From Ruminococcaceae bacterium UBA3710 (GTDB lineage Bacteria; Bacillota; Clostridia; Oscillospirales; Acutalibacteraceae), in contig DFHZ01000026.1 in the NCBI GenBank assembly GCA_002371985.1, positions 1 through 54,294 on the forward strand: a DNA stretch of 54,294 nucleotides, given 5' to 3'. Position numbers and translations under genes: made by a program. The notes beneath the pieces are model-generated. The model was not told where the DNA came from and did not search any database. It saw only the letters and a list, made by a program, of their open reading frames with translations. Numbering within the stretch: position 1 is the stretch's first letter; each line of letters opens with the position of its first letter. This document shows positions 1 to 9,508 of the stretch, one piece after another.

Positions 1-27
1 GAAAACCGCTTTAATAAAGCGGTTTTC
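1..27. terminator. Bidirectional terminator-like hairpin
   Basis: A perfect 12-bp inverted repeat with a 3-nt loop begins at base 1 (GAAAACCGCTTT / AAAGCGGTTTTC). It could end the gene left of the window or the spoVT transcript. The stem reaches the window edge, so the U-tract on the minus-strand side cannot be seen. Confidence 0.5.
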
Positions 28-39
28 GCTTACATGGTA

Positions 40-146
40 TTTTTCCGCCGCACCTGTCGCCGGAAAAATAAATCGGCACCCACATGGTGCCGGACTTAAA
101 AATAGTTTTATCGACAGACTGTGCGGTACCGTTTAGACGGTACCGC
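40..146. repeat. Cluster of three palindromes downstream of spoVT
   Basis: Three inverted repeats follow one another: TTTTTCCG/CGGAAAAA (40-47 with 61-68), CGGCACC/GGTGCCG around a CACAT centre (about 74-92), and GCGGTACCGT/ACGGTACCGC (123-132 with 137-146). None is followed by a clean U-tract in the minus direction, so they look more like REP-type palindromes than classic terminators. The middle one resembles the palindrome at 15804-15825, which also has a CCCA(CAT) centre. Confidence 0.4.
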
Positions 147-155
147 TTAAATATT

Positions 156-689
156 TTATGACATTTGATTTCCTAAAAATTTCGCCGCAACATTTATAAG
201 TCCTATATCCGACTCTTTTGGCTTTTGACAGTCCTTATTCTGGACAAGGACAACCGCTCCTCCTATATCCCCCGAAGCGACAATCGGCGAAACGGCACAA
301 ACTTTGTTTTCAAGTCCCTCAAGTGCTAAAATGTTTTTCTCGCTTTCATTTACAAAACTGCTTCTGCCCTCGATTATTTTTTCAAGTTCTTTGGTTACCT
401 TTTTCTCCAAAGTTTCTCGCTTTGAAATCCCTGCCGCAGAAACGCATCTGTCCCTGTCGCAAATCAAAACCGAAAGTTTTGTTCCGCTCGACAAAGCATC
501 GGCATACTCTCCGGCAAAATTTGAAAGTTCGCCTATCGGCGAATACTTCTTAAAAATTACTTCCCCTCCGGCATCTGTATATATTTCCAACGGGTCGCCC
601 TCTCGAATACGCATGGTGCGTCTGATTTCCTTTGGAATTACCACTCTGCCTAAATCATCTATTCTTCTGACTATTCCTGTTGCTTTCAT
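156..689 (-). CDS. spoVT: Stage V sporulation protein T (SpoVT)
   Basis: This is a 177-aa transcription factor of the AbrB/SpoVT family, which modulates sigma-G-dependent genes in the forespore. Residues 1-50 are the swapped-hairpin AbrB DNA-binding domain: it starts MKATGIVRRIDDLGRVVIPK and continues with the typical IRRTMRIREGDPLEIY segment. Residues from about 55 to the end fit the GAF-like regulatory domain of SpoVT. The length matches the family (about 178 aa). An upstream in-frame ATG at 704 would add five residues, but GGAG lies 9 nt before the ATG at 689, which favours the shorter form. A sigma-G-like promoter lies upstream. The gene sits alone downstream of the eps operon and is read in the same direction. 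Confidence 0.93.
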   Translation of the reverse strand: MKATGIVRRIDDLGRVVIPKEIRRTMRIREGDPLEIYTDAGGEVIFKKYSPIGELSNFAGEYADALSSGTKLSVLICDRDRCVSAAGISKRETLEKKVTKELEKIIEGRSSFVNESEKNILALEGLENKVCAVSPIVASGDIGGAVVLVQNKDCQKPKESDIGLINVAAKFLGNQMS

Positions 690-725
690 AAAGTTCATCT
701 CCATATAAATATTTATTTACTTTTG

Positions 726-754
726 TATTATTTACAAAAAAATAAATTGTATTC
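726..754 (-). promoter_or_regulatory. Candidate sigma-G promoter of spoVT
   Basis: Read on the minus strand, GAATA (750-754) is followed after 17 bp by AATAATA (726-732). This matches the B. subtilis sigma-G pattern GNATR-N17/18-CATNHTA at all but the first base of the -10. SpoVT is sigma-G dependent in Bacillus, which agrees. The region is very AT-rich, so a chance match is possible. Confidence 0.4.
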
Positions 755-806
755 AGAACTTTAAGCAACATTTCTCTTAATTTTATAAGATTTTTTAAAA
801 TTTCGG

Positions 807-1991
807 TTAATCTCTGAAGAACAAATCTCTGGTGTAGATTTTATCTTCGGCACCTTTCAATTCATCATTCCAGCGATTGGCAATTATTACATCGCTTTTT
901 TCTTTAAATTCATTAATATCTTTTATCACCTTACTATTAAAAAACATATCTTCTTTCATAGTCGGCTCATACACAACAACTTCTATGCCCTTCGCCTTTA
1001 TTCGTTTCATAACACCTTGTATACTGCTTTGGCGGAAGTTATCGCTGCCCGATTTCATTGTCAATCTGTAAACGCCAACGGTTTTAGGGTTTCTTGATAC
1101 AATCTGGTCTGCTATGAAATCTTTTCTTGTCCGGTTTGCCTCAACAATGGCAGAGATAATATTCTGCGGTACATCATTATAGTTTGCCAAAAGTTGTTTT
1201 GTATCTTTAGGCAAACAATAACCGCCATATCCGAAACTCGGATTATTATAATGCGTTCCTATTCTCGGGTCAAGCCCTACTCCCTCGATTATTGATTTTG
1301 TATCAAGACCTCTAACGGCCGCATATGTATCAAGTTCATTAAAGAAACTAACTCTGAGAGCGAGATAGGTATTAGCAAAAAGTTTAACCGCTTCCGCTTC
1401 GGTAGGATTCATATAACGAACTTCTATATCCTTTTTTATTGCCCCTTCTTTGAGTTTTTCGGCGAAAGTTTTTGCGGCTTGTTCCAAGCGATTATCGCCA
1501 TTTGGAACACCGACGATAATACGGCTTGGGTAAAGATTATCATAAAGAGCCTTGCCCTCACGCAAAAATTCAGGACTAAACAGTATATTATCGCTGTTGT
1601 ATTCTTTTCTTACGCTTTCAGTAAATCCCACGGGGACGGTTGATTTTATAATCATAATAGCATTCGGATTTACTTTTTTCACCTGCTCTATAACCGATTC
1701 AACCGAAGAGGTATCAAAATAGTTCTTTGCGGGGTCATAATTTGTCGGTGTTGAGATAACAACAAATTCCGCCTCTTTATAAGCCGATTCTCCGTTTGTT
1801 GTTGCAACAAGATTTAAATTTTTAGTTGCCAAATACTCCTCGATTTCTTTATCTACAATCGGAGATTTTTTACTGTTAATAAGTTGAACCTTTTCGGGTA
1901 CAATATCGACCGCTACAACCTCATTATGCTGTGCTAAAAGACAGGCGATAGAAAGCCCTACATAGCCCGTTCCTGCTACTGCAATTTTCAT
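807..1991 (-). CDS. ugd: UDP-glucose 6-dehydrogenase
   Basis: This 394-aa cytoplasmic enzyme oxidises UDP-glucose to UDP-glucuronate with two NAD+. The N-terminal Rossmann motif GTGYVG is at residues 7-12. KSTVPVG (116-122) and FLREG (142-146) are family motifs, and the catalytic Cys259 lies in [14 protein letters not shown]. The length is typical of bacterial UGDs. The start at 1991 has AGGAG 9 nt upstream; an in-frame ATG at 2000 is too close to that Shine-Dalgarno. It is the last gene of the eps operon, 20 bp after a UDP-glucuronate 4-epimerase, so the pair should supply UDP-GlcA and UDP-GalA for the polymer. Confidence 0.95.
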   Translation of the reverse strand: MKIAVAGTGYVGLSIACLLAQHNEVVAVDIVPEKVQLINSKKSPIVDKEIEEYLATKNLNLVATTNGESAYKEAEFVVISTPTNYDPAKNYFDTSSVESVIEQVKKVNPNAIMIIKSTVPVGFTESVRKEYNSDNILFSPEFLREGKALYDNLYPSRIIVGVPNGDNRLEQAAKTFAEKLKEGAIKKDIEVRYMNPTEAEAVKLFANTYLALRVSFFNELDTYAAVRGLDTKSIIEGVGLDPRIGTHYNNPSFGYGGYCLPKDTKQLLANYNDVPQNIISAIVEANRTRKDFIADQIVSRNPKTVGVYRLTMKSGSDNFRQSSIQGVMKRIKAKGIEVVVYEPTMKEDMFFNSKVIKDINEFKEKSDVIIANRWNDELKGAEDKIYTRDLFFRD

Positions 1992-2011
1992 ATAATGCAT
2001 CTCCTAATATA

Positions 2012-3082
2012 TTACTGAATTTTATAATAATCTTTATACCACTCGGCAAATATTTTAAGTCCTGTTTTAAGGTCGGTGTTTGGCTTGAAACCCATATCTG
2101 ATTCAAGCGCCGAAGTGTCCGCATAAGTAACAGGAACATCGCCGGGCTGCATAGGCACAAGTTCTTTGTGCGATTCAAAATCATAGTCTTGTGGTAAAAC
2201 TCCCGCACTCACAAGTTCTTCCTGCAAAATATTTACAAAATCAAGCAGATTTTCCGGATGGTTATTGCCTATGTTATAAACTCTATAAGGCGGCAAAGGC
2301 AAACCGTCTTCTCCGATTTGTTTTTCAGGTGCCCTTTGCATAACCCTTTTTATGCCCTCAACTATATCGTCAACATATGTAAAATCTCGTTCACAGTTTC
2401 CAAAATTAAATATTTTTATTGTTTCTCCTTTTATCAATTTATCGGTAAAACCGAAATAAGCCATATCCGGTCTCCCTGCCCTGCCGTATACAGTAAAAAA
2501 TCTCAACCCTGTTGACGGAATATTATAAAGTTTTGAATAAGCATGAGCCAAAAGTTCATTGCTCTTTTTTGTTGCCGCATATAAGGAAACAGGGTTGTCC
2601 ACCTTGTCTTCTGTGCTATAAGGAATTTTTTTATTGGTTCCATAAACAGAGGATGAAGAAGCGTACACTAAATGCTCAACAGGATGTTTTCGACATGCCT
2701 CTAAAATATTATAAAAACCGATAATATTAGATTCTATATAGACATCAGGGTTTGTAATAGAATAGCGAACCCCGGCCTGTGCCGCAAGATTTACTACTAA
2801 ATCAAATTTATAATTATTAAAAAGATTTTCTACCGTTCCCTTATCGGCAATATTGCCCTTTACAAAAGTCCATTTACTTCCTTTTTTATTAGTTTTTTCT
2901 ATTTCCGACAAGCGATATTTTTTAAGCGAAACATCGTAATAATCATTCAGATTGTCAAGACCGACAATATTACATTTTTGGACCGTTTTAAGCAATTCCA
3001 TAACAAGATTTGAACCTATGAACCCGGCGGCACCCGTAACAAGAATTGTTTTTTCTGTTAAATCTACATTTATCGGTAACAT
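2012..3082 (-). CDS. UDP-glucuronate 4-epimerase-like NAD-dependent epimerase
   Basis: This 356-aa extended short-chain dehydrogenase has GAAGFIGSN near residue 15 (NAD-binding GxxGxxG), LAAQAGVRYSI, SSSSVYG and the catalytic pair in YAATK (YxxxK). The sequence LRFFTVYGRAGRPDMAYF is characteristic of UDP-GlcA 4-epimerases of the LpsL/Cap1J type. It would convert UDP-GlcA made by the next gene (ugd) into UDP-GalA. The track start is TTG at 3100, but GGGGGAG just upstream of the ATG at 3082 makes that the better start. The gene is 21 bp after the YdjC-like deacetylase in the same operon. Confidence 0.88.
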   Translation of the reverse strand: MLPINVDLTEKTILVTGAAGFIGSNLVMELLKTVQKCNIVGLDNLNDYYDVSLKKYRLSEIEKTNKKGSKWTFVKGNIADKGTVENLFNNYKFDLVVNLAAQAGVRYSITNPDVYIESNIIGFYNILEACRKHPVEHLVYASSSSVYGTNKKIPYSTEDKVDNPVSLYAATKKSNELLAHAYSKLYNIPSTGLRFFTVYGRAGRPDMAYFGFTDKLIKGETIKIFNFGNCERDFTYVDDIVEGIKRVMQRAPEKQIGEDGLPLPPYRVYNIGNNHPENLLDFVNILQEELVSAGVLPQDYDFESHKELVPMQPGDVPVTYADTSALESDMGFKPNTDLKTGLKIFAEWYKDYYKIQ

Positions 3083-3103
3083 TATTATCTCCCCCAACAA
3101 GAA

Positions 3104-3853
3104 TTACATTTCATTATAAGAAAAATGATTTTGGCTGATTTTTTTGGCATTTTCATTCAACTTTTCACCTACAGGGTATCCGTTTTCAAGGTCTATTCTA
3201 TCAATCAATATCCCCTCAGCATTGTAGTCCGGATGCACCATAATTTCAAGCATATCGCTTGGCAAATTATCTTTAATATCCTCAAGAGAGCCAAAATAGT
3301 CCGTCGTCCTAAAACCTTTGAATTTCAAATAACGATTATATATCTTTTTGACGATTCTTTTAACAATTGAAATGCTGCCAATATTTCTGTGCAAACGAAT
3401 TTTATTTATGCCGTGTTCTTTACAGATTTTTACAACTATCGGTGCAATAAAAATATCGGTGTGGATATGATGGTGAGAATCTGCGTGAGTAATTCTTATA
3501 CCGGAATTTTCAATCTTTTCGATTTGTGCAGTCAATTCTTCATATACTGCTTTTTTCTCATAGCGAGATAACGGCTTTGTACGGTTTACTTTTCCGTGAA
3601 ATCTTCCGTTCATAACAAAACTGCTACATTTTTTGATGTTTTCAGTAAGAGGAACGCCTTCGGTTAAATTAAAATGCACACCGATATTGTTCTTTATGTC
3701 GCTGTTTTGAGAAACATTCAGTGCTAAATCAAAGGCACCACCGTTTGCAACCATAGTTGTATCGGTTATTAAGCCTTTGTTAAAAGCATCAAATATCGCC
3801 CTTGTACACGTTTCTGATAAACCGAAATCATCGGCGTTTATAATTAGTTTCAT
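3104..3853 (-). CDS. ChbG/HpnK (YdjC) family carbohydrate deacetylase
   Basis: This 249-aa protein of the YdjC fold is a metal-dependent deacetylase family acting on N-acetylated sugars. The N-terminal NADDFG (residues 6-11) and the HADSHHHIHTD segment near residue 123 are the metal-binding and catalytic signatures. MVHPDY near residue 207 is also typical. The start has AGGT 6 nt upstream. Within the eps operon it may trim N-acetyl groups from lipid-linked intermediates or from the finished polymer. The exact substrate cannot be read from sequence. Confidence 0.85.
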   Translation of the reverse strand: MKLIINADDFGLSETCTRAIFDAFNKGLITDTTMVANGGAFDLALNVSQNSDIKNNIGVHFNLTEGVPLTENIKKCSSFVMNGRFHGKVNRTKPLSRYEKKAVYEELTAQIEKIENSGIRITHADSHHHIHTDIFIAPIVVKICKEHGINKIRLHRNIGSISIVKRIVKKIYNRYLKFKGFRTTDYFGSLEDIKDNLPSDMLEIMVHPDYNAEGILIDRIDLENGYPVGEKLNENAKKISQNHFSYNEM

Positions 3854-3896
3854 ACATTACCTTTCAATCAAATTGCCATTCGATTATTTTTTACAT

Positions 3897-5102
3897 TTAA
3901 AATCGTTTCTTGTTATTGATCGCAAAAAGAATAATCGGCATATATAACGCAAGTACTTCAAACCAAAGTCCGGTATTAATAGCCGACAAAAATATCGCTT
4001 GAATAAATGTCCAGACAATAAAACCATATCCGGAATTATTAGAATAAGGTTTTATAAAAACATTATATATCCTTTTATACATAGCATACAAAACCCCAAG
4101 TCCTATCAGCCCGTATTGTGCCAGTGTGTCAAGTATTGCAGAATGTCCGCCAACTGAGCCATGTCTAACAAACATATTACCGAACAACGGACTTGATAAA
4201 AAGGTTTCTAAAGAATACCTGTACAACCATATTCTTTTATCATCTGATGCCTCTAAAGATCTCCTGCCACCGGCAAAAGCAATTATTCTGTCTGACAATA
4301 TTTTACTATCAACCCTATCGGCTAACGAGATTAAAAGGTCTGATATAACGCCTTGAAACAGCAATATAAAAATTACTGAAAATATGCCGAAAATAACAAT
4401 GCCTTTAAGCGAAATTTTTCTCGAAAGAAAAATCAAAATAGACGAAGTTATAAGGAGCAATAGTGCTGTTGCATATTCGGTTACAATTGCTAATGCAAAT
4501 GCTGAAATTGCCAGTGGGACAAATATAAACCACGCTATTCTTTTTTGTTTATATGCATATATTATAAGCGGATATAGCAAAACAACAGTATAAACGAAAC
4601 CGTATCCGCCTATGTTTTGCCAGGTAAAACTTATGTTTCGTGCGTCCTGAGCATTATCTATAGTAGCAAGAATTCTTGCCGCAGTTGGATTTCTTATACA
4701 ACCAGCAATTGTTGTTATAATAGTTGCAACAAGTGCAAATCTAAATGCAGAAAAAGACCTATTTATTGAAACCGTATCCGCCTCAAAAAAGAAAAATTGT
4801 CCGATAATAAGAGGCAGTAAAAACAGCAAAACAGAATATCCCCACAGCATAAAATCAGATGTTCTGTATATCAGTGTTAATGCCTGGTAAAATATAAACG
4901 GCAACAACATAGAAAAATACTTTTCAAAACTTTGAAAACCGTGAGCAAATGTAATCGACAGAAAGGTAAATGCACAAATCAACATATATGAATATGTAGT
5001 AAGATACTGACTGAAAACAACGCTTAAAATTGGCATAAGAGAATACAATATGACCGTTATAATCAAAAAACCAATAATCCCATTTTGATTATTTCTTGCC
5101 AT
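3897..5102 (-). CDS. O-antigen ligase/polymerase (Wzy-like) membrane protein
   Basis: This 401-aa integral membrane protein has about 11-12 hydrophobic segments spread over its whole length, from GFLIITVILYSLMPIL at residues 9-24 to a last helix near residue 385. A large hydrophilic loop lies around residues 265-325 (RVDSKILSDRI to GHSAILDTLAQYG). This layout is typical of Wzy/WaaL polymerases, which join lipid-linked repeat units outside the membrane. The assignment rests on topology and operon context because the family is poorly conserved. The ATG lies 1 bp after the upstream TGA (TGAAATG), so the genes are probably translationally coupled. Confidence 0.7.
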   Translation of the reverse strand: MARNNQNGIIGFLIITVILYSLMPILSVVFSQYLTTYSYMLICAFTFLSITFAHGFQSFEKYFSMLLPFIFYQALTLIYRTSDFMLWGYSVLLFLLPLIIGQFFFFEADTVSINRSFSAFRFALVATIITTIAGCIRNPTAARILATIDNAQDARNISFTWQNIGGYGFVYTVVLLYPLIIYAYKQKRIAWFIFVPLAISAFALAIVTEYATALLLLITSSILIFLSRKISLKGIVIFGIFSVIFILLFQGVISDLLISLADRVDSKILSDRIIAFAGGRRSLEASDDKRIWLYRYSLETFLSSPLFGNMFVRHGSVGGHSAILDTLAQYGLIGLGVLYAMYKRIYNVFIKPYSNNSGYGFIVWTFIQAIFLSAINTGLWFEVLALYMPIILFAINNKKRF

Positions 5103-5103
5103 T

Positions 5104-6273
5104 TCAAACCCTCTTTTCTATAAAACCGATAATTCTTTTGCTTTGGACTAAGTTGGATTTTTTCGACAAAACAAAATCTCTGGCAGACAGTCCCTTGTTT
5201 GTCCTATCCTGTGCCGAATATGAAAACACCTTTTTTAATGCTTTTGAAACATCTTCCGCCGTATCTCCGTCAATAGTATAAAAAAACTCATAATACTCTT
5301 CGGGTATTCCGGGAAGCCTTGTTGTCAGCAGCGGTGTTCCTGATGCCATATATTCAATGGTTTTTGACGGGAAAGAATACCTTGTATATTTTGGCGAAGT
5401 CGGTCTTGGATTAACCAAAAGGGATGCTTTCTTTTCTACTTCAAAAACTTCTTCGTTCGGATGTACCCCTTTATATATTATGCTATCGTGATTTTGACAT
5501 ATTTTTTCAAGTTCTTTCAGGTAATCTCCGTCGCCGTATATCCACAACTGAGCATCCGGCAGATTGGCATTCAAAAAACCGTCAACAAGGTTCTTTATTC
5601 CATAAATTTTTGCCAAACTCCCTGCATAAACTACTATGTCTTTTCCGGTTTTGCTTTTTAACAAGTCTGTTTTATCGGACAAAGTAGCCGAAGAGTCGGC
5701 TATTCCCTCTATTACAATATACGGCTTATCCTTTTTGTTGGCGACATCATTCATTTGTTCAGTCAAAAAAATAAAACTGTCGGCAAGTTTAAATGTTCCC
5801 TCATACATTTTTTGAACGGTTTTTTTGCCCGAAAGAAAATCAGGCAAATCCATAACAATGACAACTGTAGGTATTCGGCGTAGTTTTGCGGCTAAAAGCG
5901 TACCGTAAGCATTTGCGAGATTTTGGAAATCACAAAGCAAGTAACTCTTTTCTTTTCCCGAAAAAAGGACATTTAAAAATCCCCCGCAAAAAACCATAAT
6001 TTGACGGAGAATAGGTATATTTAAAGATTTATAATAATGATATGATACCGTTCCTTCAAATTCGTCGGGCTCATTTATAAACAGTTGTTTTTTTACATGT
6101 CGGCTAATCGGCAGACTTGAAAGGCAGCGAACATTAACATTGCTCTCAGCAAAACCCTTAATCAATAAACTATGATACTTTTGGTCTGCTCTCAGCACAA
6201 ATTTTTCACTATCGCCAAACAATTGCCTGTATTTTTTCTCGCTGCAATTTGTGTACGAATATAAAATATTCAA
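5104..6273 (-). CDS. Glycosyltransferase family 4
   Basis: This 389-aa GT-B type glycosyltransferase has the C-terminal nucleotide-sugar half from about residue 200 (VVYAGSLAKIYGIKNLVDGF, then LWIYGDGDY) and the donor-binding segment KTIEYMASGTPLLTTRLPG near 330. It should transfer a sugar onto the undecaprenyl-linked repeat unit at the cytoplasmic membrane face. The start is TTG at 6273; no in-frame ATG occurs for about 90 residues, and a GAGAG-type Shine-Dalgarno precedes the TTG. Donor and linkage are unknown. Confidence 0.83.
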   Translation of the reverse strand: MNILYSYTNCSEKKYRQLFGDSEKFVLRADQKYHSLLIKGFAESNVNVRCLSSLPISRHVKKQLFINEPDEFEGTVSYHYYKSLNIPILRQIMVFCGGFLNVLFSGKEKSYLLCDFQNLANAYGTLLAAKLRRIPTVVIVMDLPDFLSGKKTVQKMYEGTFKLADSFIFLTEQMNDVANKKDKPYIVIEGIADSSATLSDKTDLLKSKTGKDIVVYAGSLAKIYGIKNLVDGFLNANLPDAQLWIYGDGDYLKELEKICQNHDSIIYKGVHPNEEVFEVEKKASLLVNPRPTSPKYTRYSFPSKTIEYMASGTPLLTTRLPGIPEEYYEFFYTIDGDTAEDVSKALKKVFSYSAQDRTNKGLSARDFVLSKKSNLVQSKRIIGFIEKRV

Positions 6274-6288
6274 TATGTTTCACTCTCA

Positions 6289-7395
6289 TTAATTATTTAT
6301 TATTTCTATATGCTTTTTTGCCATTTTCTCTATAGTATAATTCTCAATTGTTTTTAAAGCATTATCAGATATATCAGACAAAAGTTTATCATCGTTTAAA
6401 AGCATTTTAATGATCTTAACGGTATCAGCCGCATCGTCCACCTTTACAATATACCCATTTTTTCCGTTTTCGATAAGTTCGAGTCCGGCTACGCAAACAT
6501 CGGTTGTAATAACCGGTGTTCCATTTGCCATAGATTCGTTTACTACAAGCCCCCATGCCTCTCCACGAGTAAGCAAAACAGACATATCCGCAGCCTGATA
6601 GTATTTAAACAACGCCTTTTTCTCTTTGAAAGGCAAAAAGTGGACATTCGTAAGTGATTTTTCTTTTTTCCAAAGAAGGAATTCTTCTGTCGGCTCATCG
6701 CCGATTATGTAAAATCCTACAGTGTTAGGCAATTTTTCGGCTACTTTTAATAGTGTATCATAGCCTTTTCCGTATCCGTTCAAGTACGAAAAACGGCCAA
6801 CCGATACAATTATTTTTTCTTCTGTTAGTTGAAGTTCTTTTCTTAAAGAAACTTTTTCGCTTTCCAAAAGCGGTCTTTCAAGTATATCTGAATCATAAAG
6901 TGATGTAAACGGATAACGATGTATTTGATTTTTTAAGGCTCCATATGCAATAAAGTATTCATCACAAGATTTACTTGAACTAAAATACCCTTTTGCACCG
7001 GTAATTAAATAGCTCTTTAGCTTTTCTTTAAAGCCCTTGCCGTTTTTAGGAGTTGCTCCATCAGCCTCTATATAATAATCTATGTGTTTTTTCTTCATAT
7101 AACAAATAGTCAAAATTGCCGTTATAGAAGAAATACCGCCGCAAATTATAACATCATAATTATTTTCCTTAATATTCTTTATTGCCTTTAATGAAAATGC
7201 CGTATCAACTCCGGTGGAAATTCCATTCAGTGTTATCCCACGAAAATTTTCAAACCGGTGTTTTTTCCAAGACGCATCTCGCTCATCTGATGTTTCTTTC
7301 TCAAATAAAACCGTTAAATCACATAGTTTTCCTAATTCGTTAAAAAAATTAACCCTATATGGCGAAGGAATGTTTGTTAAGTATAGAACTTTCAT
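6289..7395 (-). CDS. Glycosyltransferase family 4
   Basis: This 368-aa GT-B enzyme starts MKVLYLTNIPSPYRVNFFNE, a common GT4 opening. The C-terminal donor domain shows IIVSVGRFSYLNGYGKGYD near residue 195 and the EX7E motif in EAWGLVVNE (near 285), followed by SMANGTPVITTDVC. It is one of four GT4 genes in this operon and lies 15 bp from its downstream neighbour and 3 bp from the upstream epimerase. It probably adds one sugar of the repeat unit; the donor is unknown. Confidence 0.87.
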   Translation of the reverse strand: MKVLYLTNIPSPYRVNFFNELGKLCDLTVLFEKETSDERDASWKKHRFENFRGITLNGISTGVDTAFSLKAIKNIKENNYDVIICGGISSITAILTICYMKKKHIDYYIEADGATPKNGKGFKEKLKSYLITGAKGYFSSSKSCDEYFIAYGALKNQIHRYPFTSLYDSDILERPLLESEKVSLRKELQLTEEKIIVSVGRFSYLNGYGKGYDTLLKVAEKLPNTVGFYIIGDEPTEEFLLWKKEKSLTNVHFLPFKEKKALFKYYQAADMSVLLTRGEAWGLVVNESMANGTPVITTDVCVAGLELIENGKNGYIVKVDDAADTVKIIKMLLNDDKLLSDISDNALKTIENYTIEKMAKKHIEIINN

Positions 7396-7398
7396 ATC

Positions 7399-8280
7399 CT
7401 AACCCTCGCCGGAGATAGTTCTATACGAAAATTTAAGCAATTTATCTAATTTGGAACTATCAAAAACAGAATGTTTGACTTCTAATTTCTCATCAAACGC
7501 CGGAAATGTAACATACTTAACTGTTGCATTGTTTTTTTTGGCAATTATTTGTGCCAACTCGCCAAGAGTTTTTGTGTCTCCTCCAACATTATACACTCCC
7601 AAACAACTCTTGTTGTTTGCTGCCTGTACCAGCACTTCACAAATATCAATTATATGAGTAAATGTTCTCCTTGAGGTTCCGTCGCCAAAAACAGTTATTT
7701 CCTTGTTTTCTTCTGCCTGTTTAGTAAAAAACTCGTATGTACCGTAGGTCGGCTCAATGCCGGGAAGAGAACCGTAGGGAACGCAAATTCTCAGCACGCA
7801 ATAAGGTATATTATAAATATTTGAAAAAACTTCCAAATATTTTTCTGCCGCATATTTATTTACAGAATATATGCTTTTAAAAGCTTTTAAGGCTGTCTCT
7901 TTGATAGGTTTATCACTTGAAGCATACATAAGCCTTGTAGACGGATAGATTATTTTTGCCCTTGATTGTTTACGGATATAAGCCTTAAGGAAATTTATAA
8001 GGAACACTTCGTTTACTTTAATGAATTGCTCGTACTTGTCAAAACCGGCTTTTGTTCCGGTAAGACCAGTAAAAAAGAATAAGACATCACAAGAAAAATC
8101 TATGTTTTCCAAGGACTTTTCATCTTCAAAATCAATTTGAGTATAGTTCTTGGTTGAGCCACCATCAGGCTGTATATCATATAAATTTATATCAAAACTT
8201 CCAGCATATTTGGCATTAAGATATTCTTTTAAGTTTTTTGCAATATAGCTGTTAGCACCTATTATCGCAACCTTTCGCAT
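7399..8280 (-). CDS. NAD-dependent epimerase/dehydratase (SDR)
   Basis: This 293-aa extended SDR has a Rossmann start KVAIIGANSYIAKNL in which the usual GxxGxxG is altered to GANSYIA. YSVNK supplies the YxxxK catalytic pair near residue 143, and RRTFTHIIDICEVL near 210 is a typical substrate-domain segment. It is probably a nucleotide-sugar epimerase, reductase or dehydratase for the polymer; the altered glycine motif prevents a finer call. The ATG at 8280 has AAAGG 9 nt before it, whereas the ATG at 8289 abuts the Shine-Dalgarno. The start overlaps the end of the upstream glycosyltransferase gene by 29 bp. Confidence 0.78.
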   Translation of the reverse strand: MRKVAIIGANSYIAKNLKEYLNAKYAGSFDINLYDIQPDGGSTKNYTQIDFEDEKSLENIDFSCDVLFFFTGLTGTKAGFDKYEQFIKVNEVFLINFLKAYIRKQSRAKIIYPSTRLMYASSDKPIKETALKAFKSIYSVNKYAAEKYLEVFSNIYNIPYCVLRICVPYGSLPGIEPTYGTYEFFTKQAEENKEITVFGDGTSRRTFTHIIDICEVLVQAANNKSCLGVYNVGGDTKTLGELAQIIAKKNNATVKYVTFPAFDEKLEVKHSVFDSSKLDKLLKFSYRTISGEG

Positions 8281-9490
8281 ATTGCACATCCTTTACTATT
8301 CGTTTTACCAGATCGTTTGCTTTGTTCTCAAAATCAAAGTTTTCGAGTGCATATTCCCGACATTTCCTTGATGTTTCATCTGTTTTCTTATCAATTGTTT
8401 TTATATAATTTATCAAAGAATTCAATTCATCTACAGGAAACAACTTAGCAGTTTCCGGACAAGCGGTATCAGGTATTCCCGAAGAATTAAAACCTATTAT
8501 CGGAGTGCCGCAGGCTTGAGAAATCAAACAAACCGTTGGGTATGTGTCTTCTTTACTTGTCATAACAAAAGCGTCTGCCAAAGTGCAAATTTGGGAGAGT
8601 TTTTTCTGGTCTTTAATATAAGGGAGCGACACGCAGTTTTTCGGTATAATGAACGATTGATCGTCGTTTCCTATATGAACAAATTGAACATCGCTGTTTT
8701 GACATTCCCTTGCCGCTTTGAAAAACACTTCTTTCACACATTTTCTTGGGTCTGATAGTTGATTTATCGAAATAACCACCGGTTTTGTTATATCCAAACC
8801 AAGTTCTTTTATAACATTGCTCGGGTCTGTCGGCTTATAAACATTTTTCACATCTATTCCCCATGCACAGGACAGCACTCTTTCCTGCTTTTCGTTAAAA
8901 AGCGGCGAATCGAGTGCACGGCGACAATTTTGAGGCGTTGAAATGAAATAAAGATTAGATAATCCGTTATAATTTCTTGTTTTGTTTTCAAAACCTTTTT
9001 TTGAACAATCAAATAATGTTTTTGGATACTCTTTTAGTTTCGGACAGTTTCCGCAACCATCTTTATATTTTTTGCAATCGCCCGCATAAGTGCATTTGCC
9101 GTGATAAGCATACTCGTCAAACATATAATAATAAACCGGAACATTAATGCTTTTCAGAAGTTTGAAAAGAAAATTTTCATTTATATAATAACCATGCAAA
9201 TTACCAAGAACCACAGCATCGGGCTTAAACTGCTTAAATTGCCTTTTTAATCTTATGGAAGATATGGGAGATTTTACACTATTTAAACCAAACAATCTTG
9301 TAAACAACGCATTTACATAGAATTCTATCGCAGGAGTAATCTTTTTGGCTCTTTGCTGCTCGGGATGTTTTCCTCTTCCGTACAAAAACAAAGTTTTATG
9401 TCCGTTCTGACGAAATATTTCTTGTAGATTAAACATTATATTTCCGGTGCTACCGTCTTTAATAACGCTGTTAATAAACAATACTTTCAT
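8252..9490 (-). CDS. Glycosyltransferase family 4 with Cys-rich insert
   Basis: This 412-aa GT-B protein of the WcaC-like GT4 group carries the Cys cluster CTYAGDCKKYKDGCGNCP near residues 133-150 (four cysteines), known from colanic-acid-type transferases. The donor half begins near KPVVISINQLSDPRK (235). In the EX7E region the first acid is present (KEDTYPT) but the second is replaced: CLISQACG stands where LEAxACG is usual. The start has GGAGG 6 nt upstream. It probably transfers a sugar to the repeat unit; the altered motif could mean a different catalytic mode. Confidence 0.82.
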   Translation of the reverse strand: MKVLFINSVIKDGSTGNIMFNLQEIFRQNGHKTLFLYGRGKHPEQQRAKKITPAIEFYVNALFTRLFGLNSVKSPISSIRLKRQFKQFKPDAVVLGNLHGYYINENFLFKLLKSINVPVYYYMFDEYAYHGKCTYAGDCKKYKDGCGNCPKLKEYPKTLFDCSKKGFENKTRNYNGLSNLYFISTPQNCRRALDSPLFNEKQERVLSCAWGIDVKNVYKPTDPSNVIKELGLDITKPVVISINQLSDPRKCVKEVFFKAARECQNSDVQFVHIGNDDQSFIIPKNCVSLPYIKDQKKLSQICTLADAFVMTSKEDTYPTVCLISQACGTPIIGFNSSGIPDTACPETAKLFPVDELNSLINYIKTIDKKTDETSRKCREYALENFDFENKANDLVKRIVKDVQYAKGCDNRC

Positions 9491-9508
9491 TTTTCCTCCG
9501 ACTATCTT

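Noticed and set aside
304..708. 134-aa plus-strand frame across spoVT
   Set aside because: Antisense shadow of a clear spoVT gene with no ribosome binding site.
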